NCBI GenBank assembly: GCA_965223435.1
Contig: CBDCWQ010000020.1
Location: forward strand, 1,054,001 to 1,118,000
Reading direction: 5' to 3'
Source: CBDCWQ01 sp965223435
GTDB taxonomy: Bacteria > Myxococcota > Kuafuiibacteriia > Kuafuiibacteriales > Kuafuiibacteriaceae
Length of the DNA: 64,000 nt
Within the stretch, counting starts at the first letter, position 1, and the number at the start of each line of letters is the position of its first letter. Shown in pieces: positions 1 through 9,082 of this stretch. Below the pieces are notes generated by a model. That model saw nothing but the letters and a program-made list of their open reading frames with translations. It was not told the DNA's origin and ran no database searches. The translations under genes were made by a program, and so were the position numbers.

Positions 1-253
1 AAGGCTCCTCCGCGAAACGCAGTAGAGTGCGGAGGCGACCTCCTTCAAAACGTCGACTCACCAAGTACAGGCCCACGCTGTCTCCCACGATAGCTCGAAG
101 CTGTGTATGGTCTTTCTTCACAAACAGTACGCAGTCGCCAAGATATGGATCTGCGCCTAGGCGATAGGATTCACCGAGAAGACCGTTCATCTGCTTACGA
201 AAGTCCACCCGGTGCTGCGCCATGAAGACGCGACGAATCGTAACCGGAATCAT
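1..253 (-). CDS. tnpB: IS66-family accessory protein TnpB (partial)
   Basis: The minus-strand frame from an ATG at 253 stays open to the edge of the window. It reads MIPVTIRRVFMAQHRVDFRK, then NGLLGE, DPYLGDCVLFV and ends near RFAEEP. This fits the IS66 Orf2 family: a 'DxRK..dGL' start, a middle 'G..fvF' segment and a 'K.L..d..G..L..kR' segment, here partly diverged. TnpB is needed for transposition of IS66 elements but its biochemical role is poorly known. The ATG is one base after the TAG stop of the upstream TnpA-like gene, so translation is probably coupled. The C-terminus is missing because the window starts here. Confidence 0.75.
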   Translation of the reverse strand, partial: MIPVTIRRVFMAQHRVDFRKQMNGLLGESYRLGADPYLGDCVLFVKKDHTQLRAIVGDSVGLYLVSRRFEGGRLRTLLRFAEEP

Positions 254-254
254 A

Positions 255-674
255 CTACGCGAACCGTTCGTCGATCCGTCGAAGCGTAACCGACCAGCCG
301 TAGAGTCGAAGCTCTAACAGATCGGTCCTTCCTTTCTCGACCGGAATTTCGTCGCTGCGGTCCAAGGAGAATATACGCGCATCGTTCTGAACGCCCTTCG
401 AATCAAGCGCCCCTTCTTCATCTTGCTTTTCCCACACATCGAGCTGCTGCGATGACACACTACAAACACGCCGGACCTTTGTCCGGCCTGCACCCTGTCG
501 AATCGCTTGCACGACCGATCTTCGAAGTTCGTCTGGAATTCGCGTCCGGGGACGATGCGTGTTCCGAAACGCCGCGAACTGTTCTCGCAGCGCTTGCAAA
601 TAGTCTTCAACATCTGGACGACCCTTGGACCGGCGAGCTGGCCCCTCCGAATAACGTGATGATTCTTTTCTCAT
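255..674 (-). CDS. tnpA: IS66-family TnpA-like helix-turn-helix protein
   Basis: 139 residues. The middle (about residues 48-85) has a helix-turn-helix pattern with RRSVVQAIRQGAG followed by VSSQQLDVWEKQ, as in IS66 TnpA proteins that bind element DNA. The C-terminus (LELRLYGWSVTL) matches the typical TnpA end. A good Shine-Dalgarno (AGGAGG on the minus strand) lies about 10 bases before the ATG at 674. The gene sits directly upstream of a TnpB homologue. A shorter overlapping frame on the same strand is judged a shadow. Confidence 0.65.
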   Translation of the reverse strand: MRKESSRYSEGPARRSKGRPDVEDYLQALREQFAAFRNTHRPRTRIPDELRRSVVQAIRQGAGRTKVRRVCSVSSQQLDVWEKQDEEGALDSKGVQNDARIFSLDRSDEIPVEKGRTDLLELRLYGWSVTLRRIDERFA

Positions 675-793
675 TGCTCTCTGCCTCCTTGCCGGCGGTC
701 ACGCCGTGCGAGGCAAATATGGCGCCGGTCATCAGGCTTGTCGTGGGCCCGTCTATGCACTGCTTACCGACAGCCGAGTCGACGGTGTCATAC

Positions 794-862
794 ATGCAAT
801 CGATTTGCATCAGTTTTGTCGTCTGATTGCATGTGCAAAATTTTCATTTGCAATTTATTTGC
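794..862 (+). promoter_or_regulatory. Palindromic operator-like sites upstream of the metal-uptake operon
   Basis: Two inverted repeats with TGCAA/TTGCA arms are seen: ATGCAA-TCGAT-TTGCAT at 794-810 and TTGCA-TG-TGCAA at 827-838. A weaker AT-rich repeat of TTTGCAATTTATTTGC type follows at 847-862. A similar palindrome (TGCAAT-GTG-ATTGCA) lies before the Fur-family regulator at 9248-9262. Fur-family proteins bind palindromes of about this size, so these are inferred binding sites for that regulator, and probably overlap the operon promoter. Confidence 0.55.
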
Positions 863-917
863 GTTGATGTTCGGACTGCGCCTGCGTTGATTACGAACCG
901 CAGAAAGAGAGGAGTAC

Positions 918-2663
918 ATGGTACGAACAATGACCAAATACGGGCTGATCGCTGGCAGCTTGATGTCGCTTCTGGCGTGTGAGAGCAACTCGCCGGAGGA
1001 AGCGAAGCTTTCCAGTGTAGGAAGCACTCAACTGAGCCTGACACTTCCCGACGGAACCGAGACTTCCAGTGTGAGCTGGGTGCTCACCGGGGGCGCATTG
1101 GCGTCGCCTCGAATGGGGACTATTGACGTCGGGGATGCGGACGATACCATTTCCGCATTGATCGGTGGTATTCCGGTGGCCTCGGGCTACACGATTGAGC
1201 TCACCGGGCTCACCAGTGATGGCCTAACTTGCTTCGCCGACGCAAACTTCGACATTCAGACTGCCGGAGCCACGGTGATGGTGAGCGTGACCCTCAACTG
1301 TGGTCTCCGAGGAACACAAAACGATGGGAATCTCGTGGTCAACGGACAAGTCAATACCTGTCCGATGGTCGAGCTCGTTGTCTCCCCCATCGAGGTTGTT
1401 GTCGGAAATACGATGGACCTCGAAGCCGAGGCCGAGGACGCGAATGGCGACGACATCACCTTCGAATGGAGCGCGTCGAACGGAACGATCGCTGAATCCG
1501 ATGAGTCTGAGGCCACTTATACCTGTACATTGGCGGGGCCGGTGACCCTTGAGCTGAAAGTCGATGACGGCTTCGGCTGTGACGTCACTCGCGAGGTTGA
1601 TGTGACCTGCCGTCCCGACGCCTCGGGATCCGATCAGGACGGTGACGGGGTTCTGGATGCGCTCGACAACTGCCCGCTCACCGACAACGCAGATCAGAGC
1701 GACCTCGATGGCGATGGCGTTGGCGATGTGTGTGATGACGATAGGGATGGCGATGACGTTGACAATGGGGCGGACAACTGCGCCGAGGATGCCAACCCAG
1801 ATCAGGAAGACCTGGACGCGGACGGCCTCGGCGACGCCTGCGATACAGACGTGGACGGCGACGACGTTGACAATCAGGCCGACAACTGCCCGTTCGAGCC
1901 GAATCCCGGTCAGCTCGATTCGGATGGCGACGGAGTCGGTGACGCATGTACAAATGATGCTGATAGCGATGGCGTGGACGATGACGATGATAACTGCCCC
2001 GACGATCCCAACCCGGATCAGGCAGACTTTGACGGCGATGGAGCCGGAGACGCCTGTGACCCAATCTTCTACACCGCGGGCCATGGTGATCTGGCCTTTG
2101 AGTTTGAGTTCGTCGATGGCGAGTTTGAGGTTCTCCTGGAGATCGAGGGTGGCACCGTGGATGGGCTCGACGATGTGGACGGCGAGTTTCCCACTGAGCT
2201 CCTGCACATCGTGACCGATGCGACCTTTATGCGCCCCAACTCGGATGGCGGCGCTTTTGCTCCGCTGTGCGTGGATTCCGGGGACGAGGTGGCCTGGTTG
2301 CCCCAGGGCAATGCGGATGCGACGGCGAACGGAGTTCCGTTTTTGGGCATCGCCAACGAGGCCCCGTCGGGCGTATTCGTTGATGATAGGCTGAGCTTGG
2401 AACTTGTCGAAGTTCAATCGCCGGCTGGCACCGGAGAGTACGCATTGTGGAAGGACGGCTTCCCTCCGGCCTTTTCCATGTCGTCTTGCGATGGCATCGA
2501 CGCGACCGATGCGGCATTGCTTGAGCCGGGTCATGATCACTTCAATATGGGATTCGGCAGCGACGGCGTGGGTGTTTGGGACATCACCTACCGCATTAGC
2601 GGTGAGCTCTTGGATGGTTCGACTGTCGAGGAGGAGTTCACGATTCACTACGATATCCGTTAG
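918..2663 (+). CDS. Lipoprotein with PKD-like, thrombospondin type-3 and choice-of-anchor M domains
   Basis: 581 residues, ATG preceded by GAGGAG. The N-terminus is a lipoprotein signal with lipobox LLAC, so it is probably lipid-anchored in the cell envelope. A beta-sandwich-like part (about 30-140) is followed by a PKD-like part (about 150-235). Four or more Asp-rich thrombospondin type-3 repeats (DxDGDGVxDxxDNCP pattern, about 238-385) are expected to bind calcium. The C-terminal 190 residues begin YTAGHGDLAFEF, contain VAWLPQG and end with GHDHFNMGF...WDITY. These match the surface-anchored-protein domain (choice-of-anchor M) found beside metal ABC transporters in Actinobacteria. The next gene has the same domain alone. 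First gene of the inferred zinc operon. Confidence 0.75.
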   Translation: MVRTMTKYGLIAGSLMSLLACESNSPEEAKLSSVGSTQLSLTLPDGTETSSVSWVLTGGALASPRMGTIDVGDADDTISALIGGIPVASGYTIELTGLTSDGLTCFADANFDIQTAGATVMVSVTLNCGLRGTQNDGNLVVNGQVNTCPMVELVVSPIEVVVGNTMDLEAEAEDANGDDITFEWSASNGTIAESDESEATYTCTLAGPVTLELKVDDGFGCDVTREVDVTCRPDASGSDQDGDGVLDALDNCPLTDNADQSDLDGDGVGDVCDDDRDGDDVDNGADNCAEDANPDQEDLDADGLGDACDTDVDGDDVDNQADNCPFEPNPGQLDSDGDGVGDACTNDADSDGVDDDDDNCPDDPNPDQADFDGDGAGDACDPIFYTAGHGDLAFEFEFVDGEFEVLLEIEGGTVDGLDDVDGEFPTELLHIVTDATFMRPNSDGGAFAPLCVDSGDEVAWLPQGNADATANGVPFLGIANEAPSGVFVDDRLSLELVEVQSPAGTGEYALWKDGFPPAFSMSSCDGIDATDAALLEPGHDHFNMGFGSDGVGVWDITYRISGELLDGSTVEEEFTIHYDIR

Positions 2664-2770
2664 AGGCTGAGCCTGACGCGGGCATCATATGAACAATCTC
2701 AGAGCGCCGGTGGTCGCTCGCTTTGCTTGCGGCCGCTGGCCTCTGGGATCGTTCGGTTGGGAAGTTGTCC

Positions 2771-3496
2771 ATGCCTTTTACTCCACTGACAAACCGAATC
2801 CGGGGCGGTCAGGCCTTAGCCTGGGGTGGTCAGGCCTTAGGACTTGCTCTTGCATCTGTCCTCCTTGGGTGTTTCGACGTGTCCGCGCGGGCCTTATACA
2901 CCGCGGGCCACGCGGACATCGCGGTGGACATGAGTGTGAGCGGTGGACGCGCAACGTGGAACGCATTCTTGGCCTCCCACGGCGCGACTGTGGGCGGTGA
3001 GTCCGTGACAGGTACTCTATCGCTCGAAGACGTCGCGGTTTGGTCTTCGGCTGAAATGTCGCGTCCTTCCTCTGACCTGGGTGCGTTCGGCGATCTGTGT
3101 GTGGCGGAGGGCGAGGGTCTCATGTGGCTGCCCCAGGGGCTTCGCGACGCCTCCAGCTTCGGGGTTCCCTTCGTCGGAATCGCCGCCAGCGCCGAACCGA
3201 ATACGTTGGCCGACGACATGGTCGTGATCCGTCTGGTCGGCGTCCAATCTCCTTCGGAGGGCGGTACTTACGCATTGTGGCGCGACGGTCTGCCCCCTAA
3301 GTTTTTTATTTCTTCGTGCGATGGGATTGATGCGGAGGACCGGATCGATGTTCCTCTCGGCCACGATCATTTCAATATGGGCTTTTCGGAGCCGGGAAAC
3401 TGGACACTCACCTACGAGGCGTCAGCGCAGCTGACCGATGGCGAGATGACCAGCGTGCGATTCGACGTGCACTATGTCCTCGATCGAAACCGTTAA
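2771..3496 (+). CDS. Lipoprotein consisting of a single choice-of-anchor M domain
   Basis: 241 residues from the ATG at 2771. Upstream TTG codons in frame have no better ribosome site. The signal peptide ends in the lipobox VLLGC. The mature part starts YTAGHADIAVDM, has LMWLPQG and ends GHDHFNMGF..GNWTLTYEA, clearly paralogous to the end of the previous protein. The His-rich GHDHFN motif could bind metal, but that is inference. Within the signal peptide a 21-bp tandem duplication encodes GGQALAW-GGQAL. The gene overlaps the next by 23 bases. Confidence 0.7.
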   Translation: MPFTPLTNRIRGGQALAWGGQALGLALASVLLGCFDVSARALYTAGHADIAVDMSVSGGRATWNAFLASHGATVGGESVTGTLSLEDVAVWSSAEMSRPSSDLGAFGDLCVAEGEGLMWLPQGLRDASSFGVPFVGIAASAEPNTLADDMVVIRLVGVQSPSEGGTYALWRDGLPPKFFISSCDGIDAEDRIDVPLGHDHFNMGFSEPGNWTLTYEASAQLTDGEMTSVRFDVHYVLDRNR

Positions 3497-6062
3497 GTAC
3501 CGCGTACCCCTGTGGGTCGTTGTTGCGCTCAGCGGTGTGGCCGCGCTGTGCCATGAGCTGTTGTGGACGCGCCGGCTCCTAGACGTGCTGGGGAGCAGCA
3601 CCACTGCCCATGCGCGCGTGTTGGGCGCTTTTTTTCTTGGTCTATCTTTGGGCGCGGCGCTCGCATCGCGGGTGGTGACGAACATCAAACGTCCGTGGCG
3701 AGCCCTGGCGATGGCCGAGGGGTTCATCGCGCTTTTGAGCGTACCTGCGCTCAGCCTTCCCGAGTGGAGCTTTTGGATTTGGCCTGCCGTCGGAGTAGGG
3801 GGCTTGACGAGTCCGCTCGGTGCCGGGGTCAAACTGCTGGTGTCGTTCGTGGTCGTCGTACCGCCAGCGGTCGCCATGGGGTTCACTCTTCCTCTTGCCG
3901 TGGCCAGCCTGGGTGCGCGCGCCCCGCAAACGAGCCGCGATGCCACCAGGCTCTATGCCCTCAACACCATGGGCGCGGTAGTCGGCATCATGGCGGTCAG
4001 TGTTTGGCTTTTGGCTGCCTTCGGCCTGACCGGATCCATGTGGGTTGCGATCGGTCTCAACCTCACGGCGGCCTTGATTGCCCTGACCTTCGAGCCCGCG
4101 GTCGATTCCGTAGGACGTGTGCCATCACCGACCCCAAAAAAAGTACCTCTACCCATTATCGGGCTTAGTTTCCTGTCCGGAGCGGGGGTGCTCGCCATCG
4201 AGGTCATTGCCCTGCAGCTGCTGATGTTGGTCGCCACGATGTCTTTTTATGCTCCGGCCGCCATCCTCGGAACTATGATTGCGATGCTGGCCACCGCGGC
4301 GGTGGTCGCGCCAGCCATCTTCAGGACGACGAACTTCGGTCCCGCGATGTCCATCACGCTTGCCACCGGTGGTCTTGTGGTGGCGGCGGCCCCTCTCATC
4401 TATTGGGCGCTGGTTCAGGGTGGAGGCTTCTCTTCGATGGCCGAGGGGGTGTCTGAGTTTGTGACCCAACTGTTCATCTTGACGGCGGCATTCATCGGAT
4501 TGGGCGCGCTCGCCGTCGGGAGCGCGTTTCCTTTGCTGATGGGTTATGTGAATCGCGCGTCCGCGTCCGGTACGGCTGGTGCGGTTGCGAGCCTTTTAGC
4601 GGCGAACGGGGTGGGCGGTTTGGTCGGCGCCGAAATCTCGAACCAGGTGCTGCTTCCGGTGCTTGGCCCACACGTGGCGCTCGGATTCGTCGGCGGTGTC
4701 TACTGCTTTGTGGCCGTGGCTGTGTTGCTCGCCTGGCCCATGAGTCAGAGGCTGCGATTGCGTCTTGCCGTCTATGCCACCTTTTGTGCGATGGGTGCGC
4801 TGGCTTTCTCTTTGTTTTTACTACCTCGGTTGCCGACGATCAATCCGCACCTTGGATTCGACGTTGTCGCCGAAACCACCGATCGACACGGCACGCTCGC
4901 GGTGGTCGACCACGTGCGTTTAGGGCGCGCTATGGTCGTCAACAATCAGTATGTGCTGGGCAGCACAGCGGCTGCTTTTGAGCAAGAGCGCCAGTCCCAT
5001 TTGCCGATGCTCCTCCACAGAAAACCGGAGCGTATTGCCTTGATCGGGCTGGCAACCGGATCCTCCGCGGGAGCTTCCTTGCTCCACGAGCCCGTCGCAC
5101 GCGTCGAGGTGCTGGAGTTGTCGCCCGCCGTGATTGCCGGGGCCCAAGAATATTTCGCTGACGAGAATCGTCACGTCGTGGACGATCCGCGCGTTCACAT
5201 TCTAGAGGAAGATGGTCGTACCTATATGAGTGCCACCCGCGATCGATTTGATCTGATCGTCGGTGACCTTTTTCTTCCGTGGTCAACTGGCGTCGGTCGT
5301 CTATACAGCGCCGAACACTTTGCCGCGGTACGGCGAGCCCTCAGAGATGACGGCGTTTTCTGTCAGTGGCTTCCGATGTACCAGTTGTCCGAACCACAGT
5401 TCGATATCATTGTGGCGTCGCTGCTCACGGCGTTTCCGGAGGTTCACCTGTTCCGCAACACGTTTCGCCCCGATAAACCTTCACTCGGCCTGGTGGCGTT
5501 CAAGGATACAGAACTCTCGTGGTCCGTGATATCTGACCGCGCGGCCGCGACCCGGTCGCTCAGTCAAATCGACGACCCTTCCGTCCGTCACGGCGTTGCG
5601 GTGGCCATGCTCTATTTGGGACGTGTCCAAAAGGACGACGTCGGCGCAACACCGATCAACACCCTCGGAAACTCGGCGCTGGAGCTCGATGCGAGCCGGG
5701 TGCGGCTCGGTGGTGATGCGAATAGCAAGTACTTGAAGGGACAGCGCTGGAACGAGTTCCTCCAGGGGCGGCTTCGCAGATTGCTTGCTGACGAGGCGCT
5801 TTCCAAAGACCTTCGTCGACTCGCCCGCCTGGGTATGGAGCTCACCACCTGGGAGATCGCGCACCGCACCGGTCACGCGAGTGCCGCTGAACTGGAGGCG
5901 CGTATTCGGCGCTCTTTCCCAGCCGTTGTGGCTTCCGATTTGGGCGCCAACTGGTCGAGATGGCCGGGGCTGCCCCCCACGCGTGGTCCATCTACGAATG
6001 CTTCTCACCCCACGTCGAAAGCTGCGCCGCGCGACGCGTGGGTCGTAGGTTCAGGGGAGTAG
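3474..6062 (+). CDS. Multi-pass membrane protein fused to a spermidine synthase-like domain
   Basis: 862 residues. The first ~470 residues hold about a dozen hydrophobic segments, starting with a helix followed by HELLWTRRL and FFLGLSLGAALA, typical of 'fused MFS/spermidine synthase' proteins. Residues about 490-720 have a Rossmann methyltransferase/aminopropyltransferase fold: LIGLATGSSAG in place of the usual GGGxG, the acidic VEVLELSPAV, EDGRTYM, and DLIVGDLFLPWS. The product could be a membrane-linked aminopropyl- or methyltransferase; the substrate is unknown. The start overlaps the previous gene by 23 bases, and the stop overlaps the ribosome site of the next gene. This points to one operon and suggests a role in metal handling, perhaps making a metal-binding small molecule (speculative). 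Confidence 0.75.
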   Translation: MSSIETVKYRVPLWVVVALSGVAALCHELLWTRRLLDVLGSSTTAHARVLGAFFLGLSLGAALASRVVTNIKRPWRALAMAEGFIALLSVPALSLPEWSFWIWPAVGVGGLTSPLGAGVKLLVSFVVVVPPAVAMGFTLPLAVASLGARAPQTSRDATRLYALNTMGAVVGIMAVSVWLLAAFGLTGSMWVAIGLNLTAALIALTFEPAVDSVGRVPSPTPKKVPLPIIGLSFLSGAGVLAIEVIALQLLMLVATMSFYAPAAILGTMIAMLATAAVVAPAIFRTTNFGPAMSITLATGGLVVAAAPLIYWALVQGGGFSSMAEGVSEFVTQLFILTAAFIGLGALAVGSAFPLLMGYVNRASASGTAGAVASLLAANGVGGLVGAEISNQVLLPVLGPHVALGFVGGVYCFVAVAVLLAWPMSQRLRLRLAVYATFCAMGALAFSLFLLPRLPTINPHLGFDVVAETTDRHGTLAVVDHVRLGRAMVVNNQYVLGSTAAAFEQERQSHLPMLLHRKPERIALIGLATGSSAGASLLHEPVARVEVLELSPAVIAGAQEYFADENRHVVDDPRVHILEEDGRTYMSATRDRFDLIVGDLFLPWSTGVGRLYSAEHFAAVRRALRDDGVFCQWLPMYQLSEPQFDIIVASLLTAFPEVHLFRNTFRPDKPSLGLVAFKDTELSWSVISDRAAATRSLSQIDDPSVRHGVAVAMLYLGRVQKDDVGATPINTLGNSALELDASRVRLGGDANSKYLKGQRWNEFLQGRLRRLLADEALSKDLRRLARLGMELTTWEIAHRTGHASAAELEARIRRSFPAVVASDLGANWSRWPGLPPTRGPSTNASHPTSKAAPRDAWVVGSGE

Positions 6063-6064
6063 CG

Positions 6065-8425
6065 GTGCGCCGAAGGAGTATCATAGACTTTTTGGCGTCT
6101 ACTGCATTCGTTTTCGGCCTGAGTGCGAGTCGAGCCCACGCGGACCCGAAAGAGGAGTCATCGATATTCTCAGTGTCGGTCCTGGATGCCGAGTCGGGCT
6201 GGCCCGTTGAGGGCGCAAAGGTCAGTGTAAGGGAAGGCGACCACGAGCTTATGTCGGGGACAACGGGTGCGGACGGCCAAGTCAAGGTCGTTCTGGAACA
6301 CGCTCAGCACGCTTCTGCCGAAGGAGACCTAAAATCTCGACTTCACATCGAGGTCTTGCACTTTGAGTATCAGTTCAAGCGCGTGGATGCCTGGGGCGTC
6401 GGCAAGCAGTTTGTAGCCGAAATCCGTCTGACGCCCGTGGAAGTCCTCGAGGTTCTCGACGTCACCGTCTATGCCCCTGCGGAGGTGCTTCGCCCGCGGA
6501 CGACCTTGCGCGGACGTGAGCTTCAAGAGAGCCTCCAAAACAGCGTTCCCCAAACAATTTCGAAGGTGCCCGGTGTCGCGGTTGCCTACAACGGTCCCGG
6601 GGCCGCTCGCCCTACGATTCGTGGACTGGGTGGAGATCGCGTGCTCGTGTTGGAAAACGGGTTTGCGAGCGGTGATCTCTACTGGAGCGCTTCCGACCAT
6701 GGCGTCATGCTTGAGCCCCTCATGGCACGGCAGGTGGAGGTGGTGCGTGGACCCGCGACCCTCATTTACGGGGGCAACGCGCTCGGTGGCGTCGTCAACG
6801 TCGTACGCCATGATATTCCCAGGCGCGACGCCTCGATGTCGTCCACCGTACGGACCCAGCTCGAGTCAGCCAGCCAGAGCACAGCGCTTGGGGCGTCCGC
6901 CGTTGCTCCGGTGGGGCCGGTCGCGGCGCGGCTCGAAGCATCGGTAAGGCGGAGCTCGGACGTCCAGACACCTCGCGGCGACATCCCGAACACCAGTGTG
7001 ATGGCATTCGGAGGCAGCGCGGGTGTTGGCTTTTATCCGCGGTGGGGGGAATTGGGCGCATCGATACGCTATTTCGAGAACGAATACGGCGTTCCCGGGG
7101 AGTTCGACAATGAACTCATCCCGGGTGGACATCCCGGCGGTGCCACCATAGAGGCCCGCCGGGTAGGCGGCCGCCTGAAGGCGGTTTATCTTCCGACTTC
7201 GGAGACCTTCGAGAGCATTGAGTTGGGAACGAGTTTCACTCGCTACCAGCATGATGAGATCGAAGGGTTGATCGATGGGCAGAAGGCTCTGGGGGCGGCG
7301 TTTCAACTCGATTCCATGCGGGCCAATCTTGTTGCCCACCACGACTTGAATTCAAGCGGTCCGTACTCTGTTCACGGGGCCGCCGGTATCACAGTTTCGG
7401 GTCAGGAACTGCTTGCCGGGGGGAACGCACCGGGTGTTCGTTCGGGTACCGACTGGGGCGTATCCGGGTTCGTGTTCGAGCAGCTCGATCGGGAGCCATT
7501 TTCTCTATATGTGGGTTTGCGCTACGAACACCGACGGCTGTCTCCAAAAGTCACGGATTCCATCCACGTGAAAGCGGCCGAAAGAATGATTGAGAAGACG
7601 GTGACCGATCGCCATTTCAACCTACTTTCTGCGTCGCTCGCCGCTCAGTGGAAGTTGAGTAAGGGATGGGCTTTGGGCGTAACCTTGGCTCGCGCCTCGC
7701 GCGCACCAAATCTGCAGGAGCTCTACGCGGACGGTCCGCACCTCGCCGATTTCTCTTTCGATATCGGAACCCCCAGCCTGCCTTCAGAGGTTGGCACCGG
7801 CGTCGACCTTTTCGTGCTCGCCAGGCGAAAACGACTCACCCTCGAAGCGACGGGTTTCGTCAATCTTGTCGACCACTACGTGCAGTACACGCCAACACTT
7901 GAGACCGTACGTGTCTTCCGTGAAGGGGCCCGGCCGCGGGCCACACCGGTGTTCGAAGCGCGCGCGGTGGACGCGCTCTTTTTGGGTGCCGAGGGAAAGA
8001 TAGACTTGCGCATTGGCTGGGGCTTGAGCCTGGAAGCGACCCTCTCATATGTTTGGGCAGAGCGGCGCGGTGACCCCGATCCGCTTCCTTTCATACCACC
8101 GCTACACGGTGAGGCCACGCTTCGGTACGAACACCAGGGCTTCTTCGTCTCGGCGAGCTTGTCGGGGGCGATGCGGCAATCCCGGGTGCCTCGTCCGATC
8201 GGAGTGGGTGACACGATGGAACGCCCTCAGGAGCCGACCGCCGGATACGCCCTCGGACACCTCAGCGCTGGTTGGTTGGGTGAAGGCCTCGGAATGGGGC
8301 ATGGGGTGACGGCGAGGGCCTTCAATATTACGAACCGTGTGTGGCGCGACCATCTGTCGCGCATCAAAGAGGTTGCGCCCCAGATGGGTTTCAACCTCGC
8401 GTTGACCTACGAACTCGAATACTAA
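6065..8425 (+). CDS. TonB-dependent outer-membrane receptor, ZnuD-like
   Basis: 786 residues from a GTG at 6065, chosen because AGGGGAG lies six bases upstream and it gives a clean signal peptide (MRRRSIIDFLAS...SRAHA). A carboxypeptidase-regulatory-like beta-sandwich (about 27-120) precedes the plug (about 140-250), with the motifs RPTIRGLGGDRVLVLENG, SASDHGVMLEP and VEVVRGPATLIYGGNALGG. The rest is a beta-barrel ending in the aromatic-type TYELEY. The plug motifs resemble ZnuD-type zinc receptors, where RGLGGDR and a nearby SADH-like segment are typical. TonB/ExbBD partners are not in the window. Immediately downstream of the membrane synthase-like gene. Confidence 0.85.
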   Translation: MRRRSIIDFLASTAFVFGLSASRAHADPKEESSIFSVSVLDAESGWPVEGAKVSVREGDHELMSGTTGADGQVKVVLEHAQHASAEGDLKSRLHIEVLHFEYQFKRVDAWGVGKQFVAEIRLTPVEVLEVLDVTVYAPAEVLRPRTTLRGRELQESLQNSVPQTISKVPGVAVAYNGPGAARPTIRGLGGDRVLVLENGFASGDLYWSASDHGVMLEPLMARQVEVVRGPATLIYGGNALGGVVNVVRHDIPRRDASMSSTVRTQLESASQSTALGASAVAPVGPVAARLEASVRRSSDVQTPRGDIPNTSVMAFGGSAGVGFYPRWGELGASIRYFENEYGVPGEFDNELIPGGHPGGATIEARRVGGRLKAVYLPTSETFESIELGTSFTRYQHDEIEGLIDGQKALGAAFQLDSMRANLVAHHDLNSSGPYSVHGAAGITVSGQELLAGGNAPGVRSGTDWGVSGFVFEQLDREPFSLYVGLRYEHRRLSPKVTDSIHVKAAERMIEKTVTDRHFNLLSASLAAQWKLSKGWALGVTLARASRAPNLQELYADGPHLADFSFDIGTPSLPSEVGTGVDLFVLARRKRLTLEATGFVNLVDHYVQYTPTLETVRVFREGARPRATPVFEARAVDALFLGAEGKIDLRIGWGLSLEATLSYVWAERRGDPDPLPFIPPLHGEATLRYEHQGFFVSASLSGAMRQSRVPRPIGVGDTMERPQEPTAGYALGHLSAGWLGEGLGMGHGVTARAFNITNRVWRDHLSRIKEVAPQMGFNLALTYELEY

Positions 8426-8440
8426 ACTTTGAGGATGGTG

Positions 8441-9082
8441 ATGGCTATGGAGAAGCGCGTTGAGCGATGGACGCAGATCGTTGTCGCGTGGGCTTTTGTG
8501 GTGGGTTGCGGGAGTAGCGGGCTCGACGTCAACCCCAACCGTGGCGGAGGCCACAAGAGCTTTGACGCCATCGAACTTGCCTTGGTTGATACAGGCGAGA
8601 CTCTGGCCGAATGGAGCCTAGACGGAGGCTGGCGTGTGTCCTCCGGCGAACCGCTGGAGGCGTTGCCGTCTCCCGTCTGGTCGGGCGATACGGTCGAACC
8701 CTTGCGTGCGGGAGGGCCGCCCGCCTCGCTCGAGGTGCGGATGCTGAGCCAACTGTCTTTCGGCATTGCGCCGCTCGACGGTGGGGCTTCGGCCGACGTC
8801 AACCCGTGTGGAGAATTCTCGGCCCGTTACTTCCCTATTGATGATGAGACCTCAGCTATTGCCTGGCCCAACGTTCCCGATCCCGCGCAATCCGGTGGCG
8901 GCCCTGCGCTTTTCGCCGAGCGCACGGACGGTGAGCTCGTTCAAGTCTTCCACTGCAACCGTCTTGATATCTATCCCGAACAGGCTGGCACCGCACACCT
9001 CGAGATCGTCCTGTGGCACGTCAATCACGCAGATCAGGCATCCGATGCGCTCCCTGTGGAGATCCTCGGTTCGGTTCCGTAG
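8441..9082 (+). CDS. Small lipoprotein of unknown function, last gene of metal operon
   Basis: About 213 residues from the ATG at 8441, which has GAGG six bases upstream; ATGs at 8435 and 8447 are also possible. The signal ends in lipobox FVVGC, followed by a short Gly-rich linker with histidine (RGGGHKSF). I do not recognise a named domain. The protein has only a few cysteines (NPCGEF, VFHCN) and a His-containing end (LWHVNHADQA). The stop of the receptor gene is 15 bases upstream, so the two are cotranscribed. It may be a periplasmic partner of the receptor, but nothing in the sequence proves this. Confidence 0.6.
   Translation: MAMEKRVERWTQIVVAWAFVVGCGSSGLDVNPNRGGGHKSFDAIELALVDTGETLAEWSLDGGWRVSSGEPLEALPSPVWSGDTVEPLRAGGPPASLEVRMLSQLSFGIAPLDGGASADVNPCGEFSARYFPIDDETSAIAWPNVPDPAQSGGGPALFAERTDGELVQVFHCNRLDIYPEQAGTAHLEIVLWHVNHADQASDALPVEILGSVP

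Larger units (their letters stand above)
1..767 (-). mobile_element. Partial IS66-family insertion sequence
   Basis: Two adjacent minus-strand genes resemble the TnpA and TnpB accessory proteins of IS66 elements, in the usual order and one base apart. The large DDE transposase (TnpC) would lie beyond base 1, so the element cannot be shown complete. The outer end is uncertain: on the minus strand a GTAAGCA sequence at 767-761 resembles the GTAA-type ends of IS66 elements. The other inverted repeat and the expected 8-bp target duplication are outside the window. Confidence 0.6.

Noticed and set aside
452..826. Open frame of 124 codons on the plus strand
   Set aside because: It runs antisense to the better supported TnpA-like gene and shows no family motif or ribosome site.
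1224..2648. Long minus-strand open frame of 474 codons
   Set aside because: It is the antisense of the Asp-rich calcium-binding repeats; the reverse strand of GAT/GAC-rich DNA rarely has stops. The plus-strand gene has a signal peptide and known domains.
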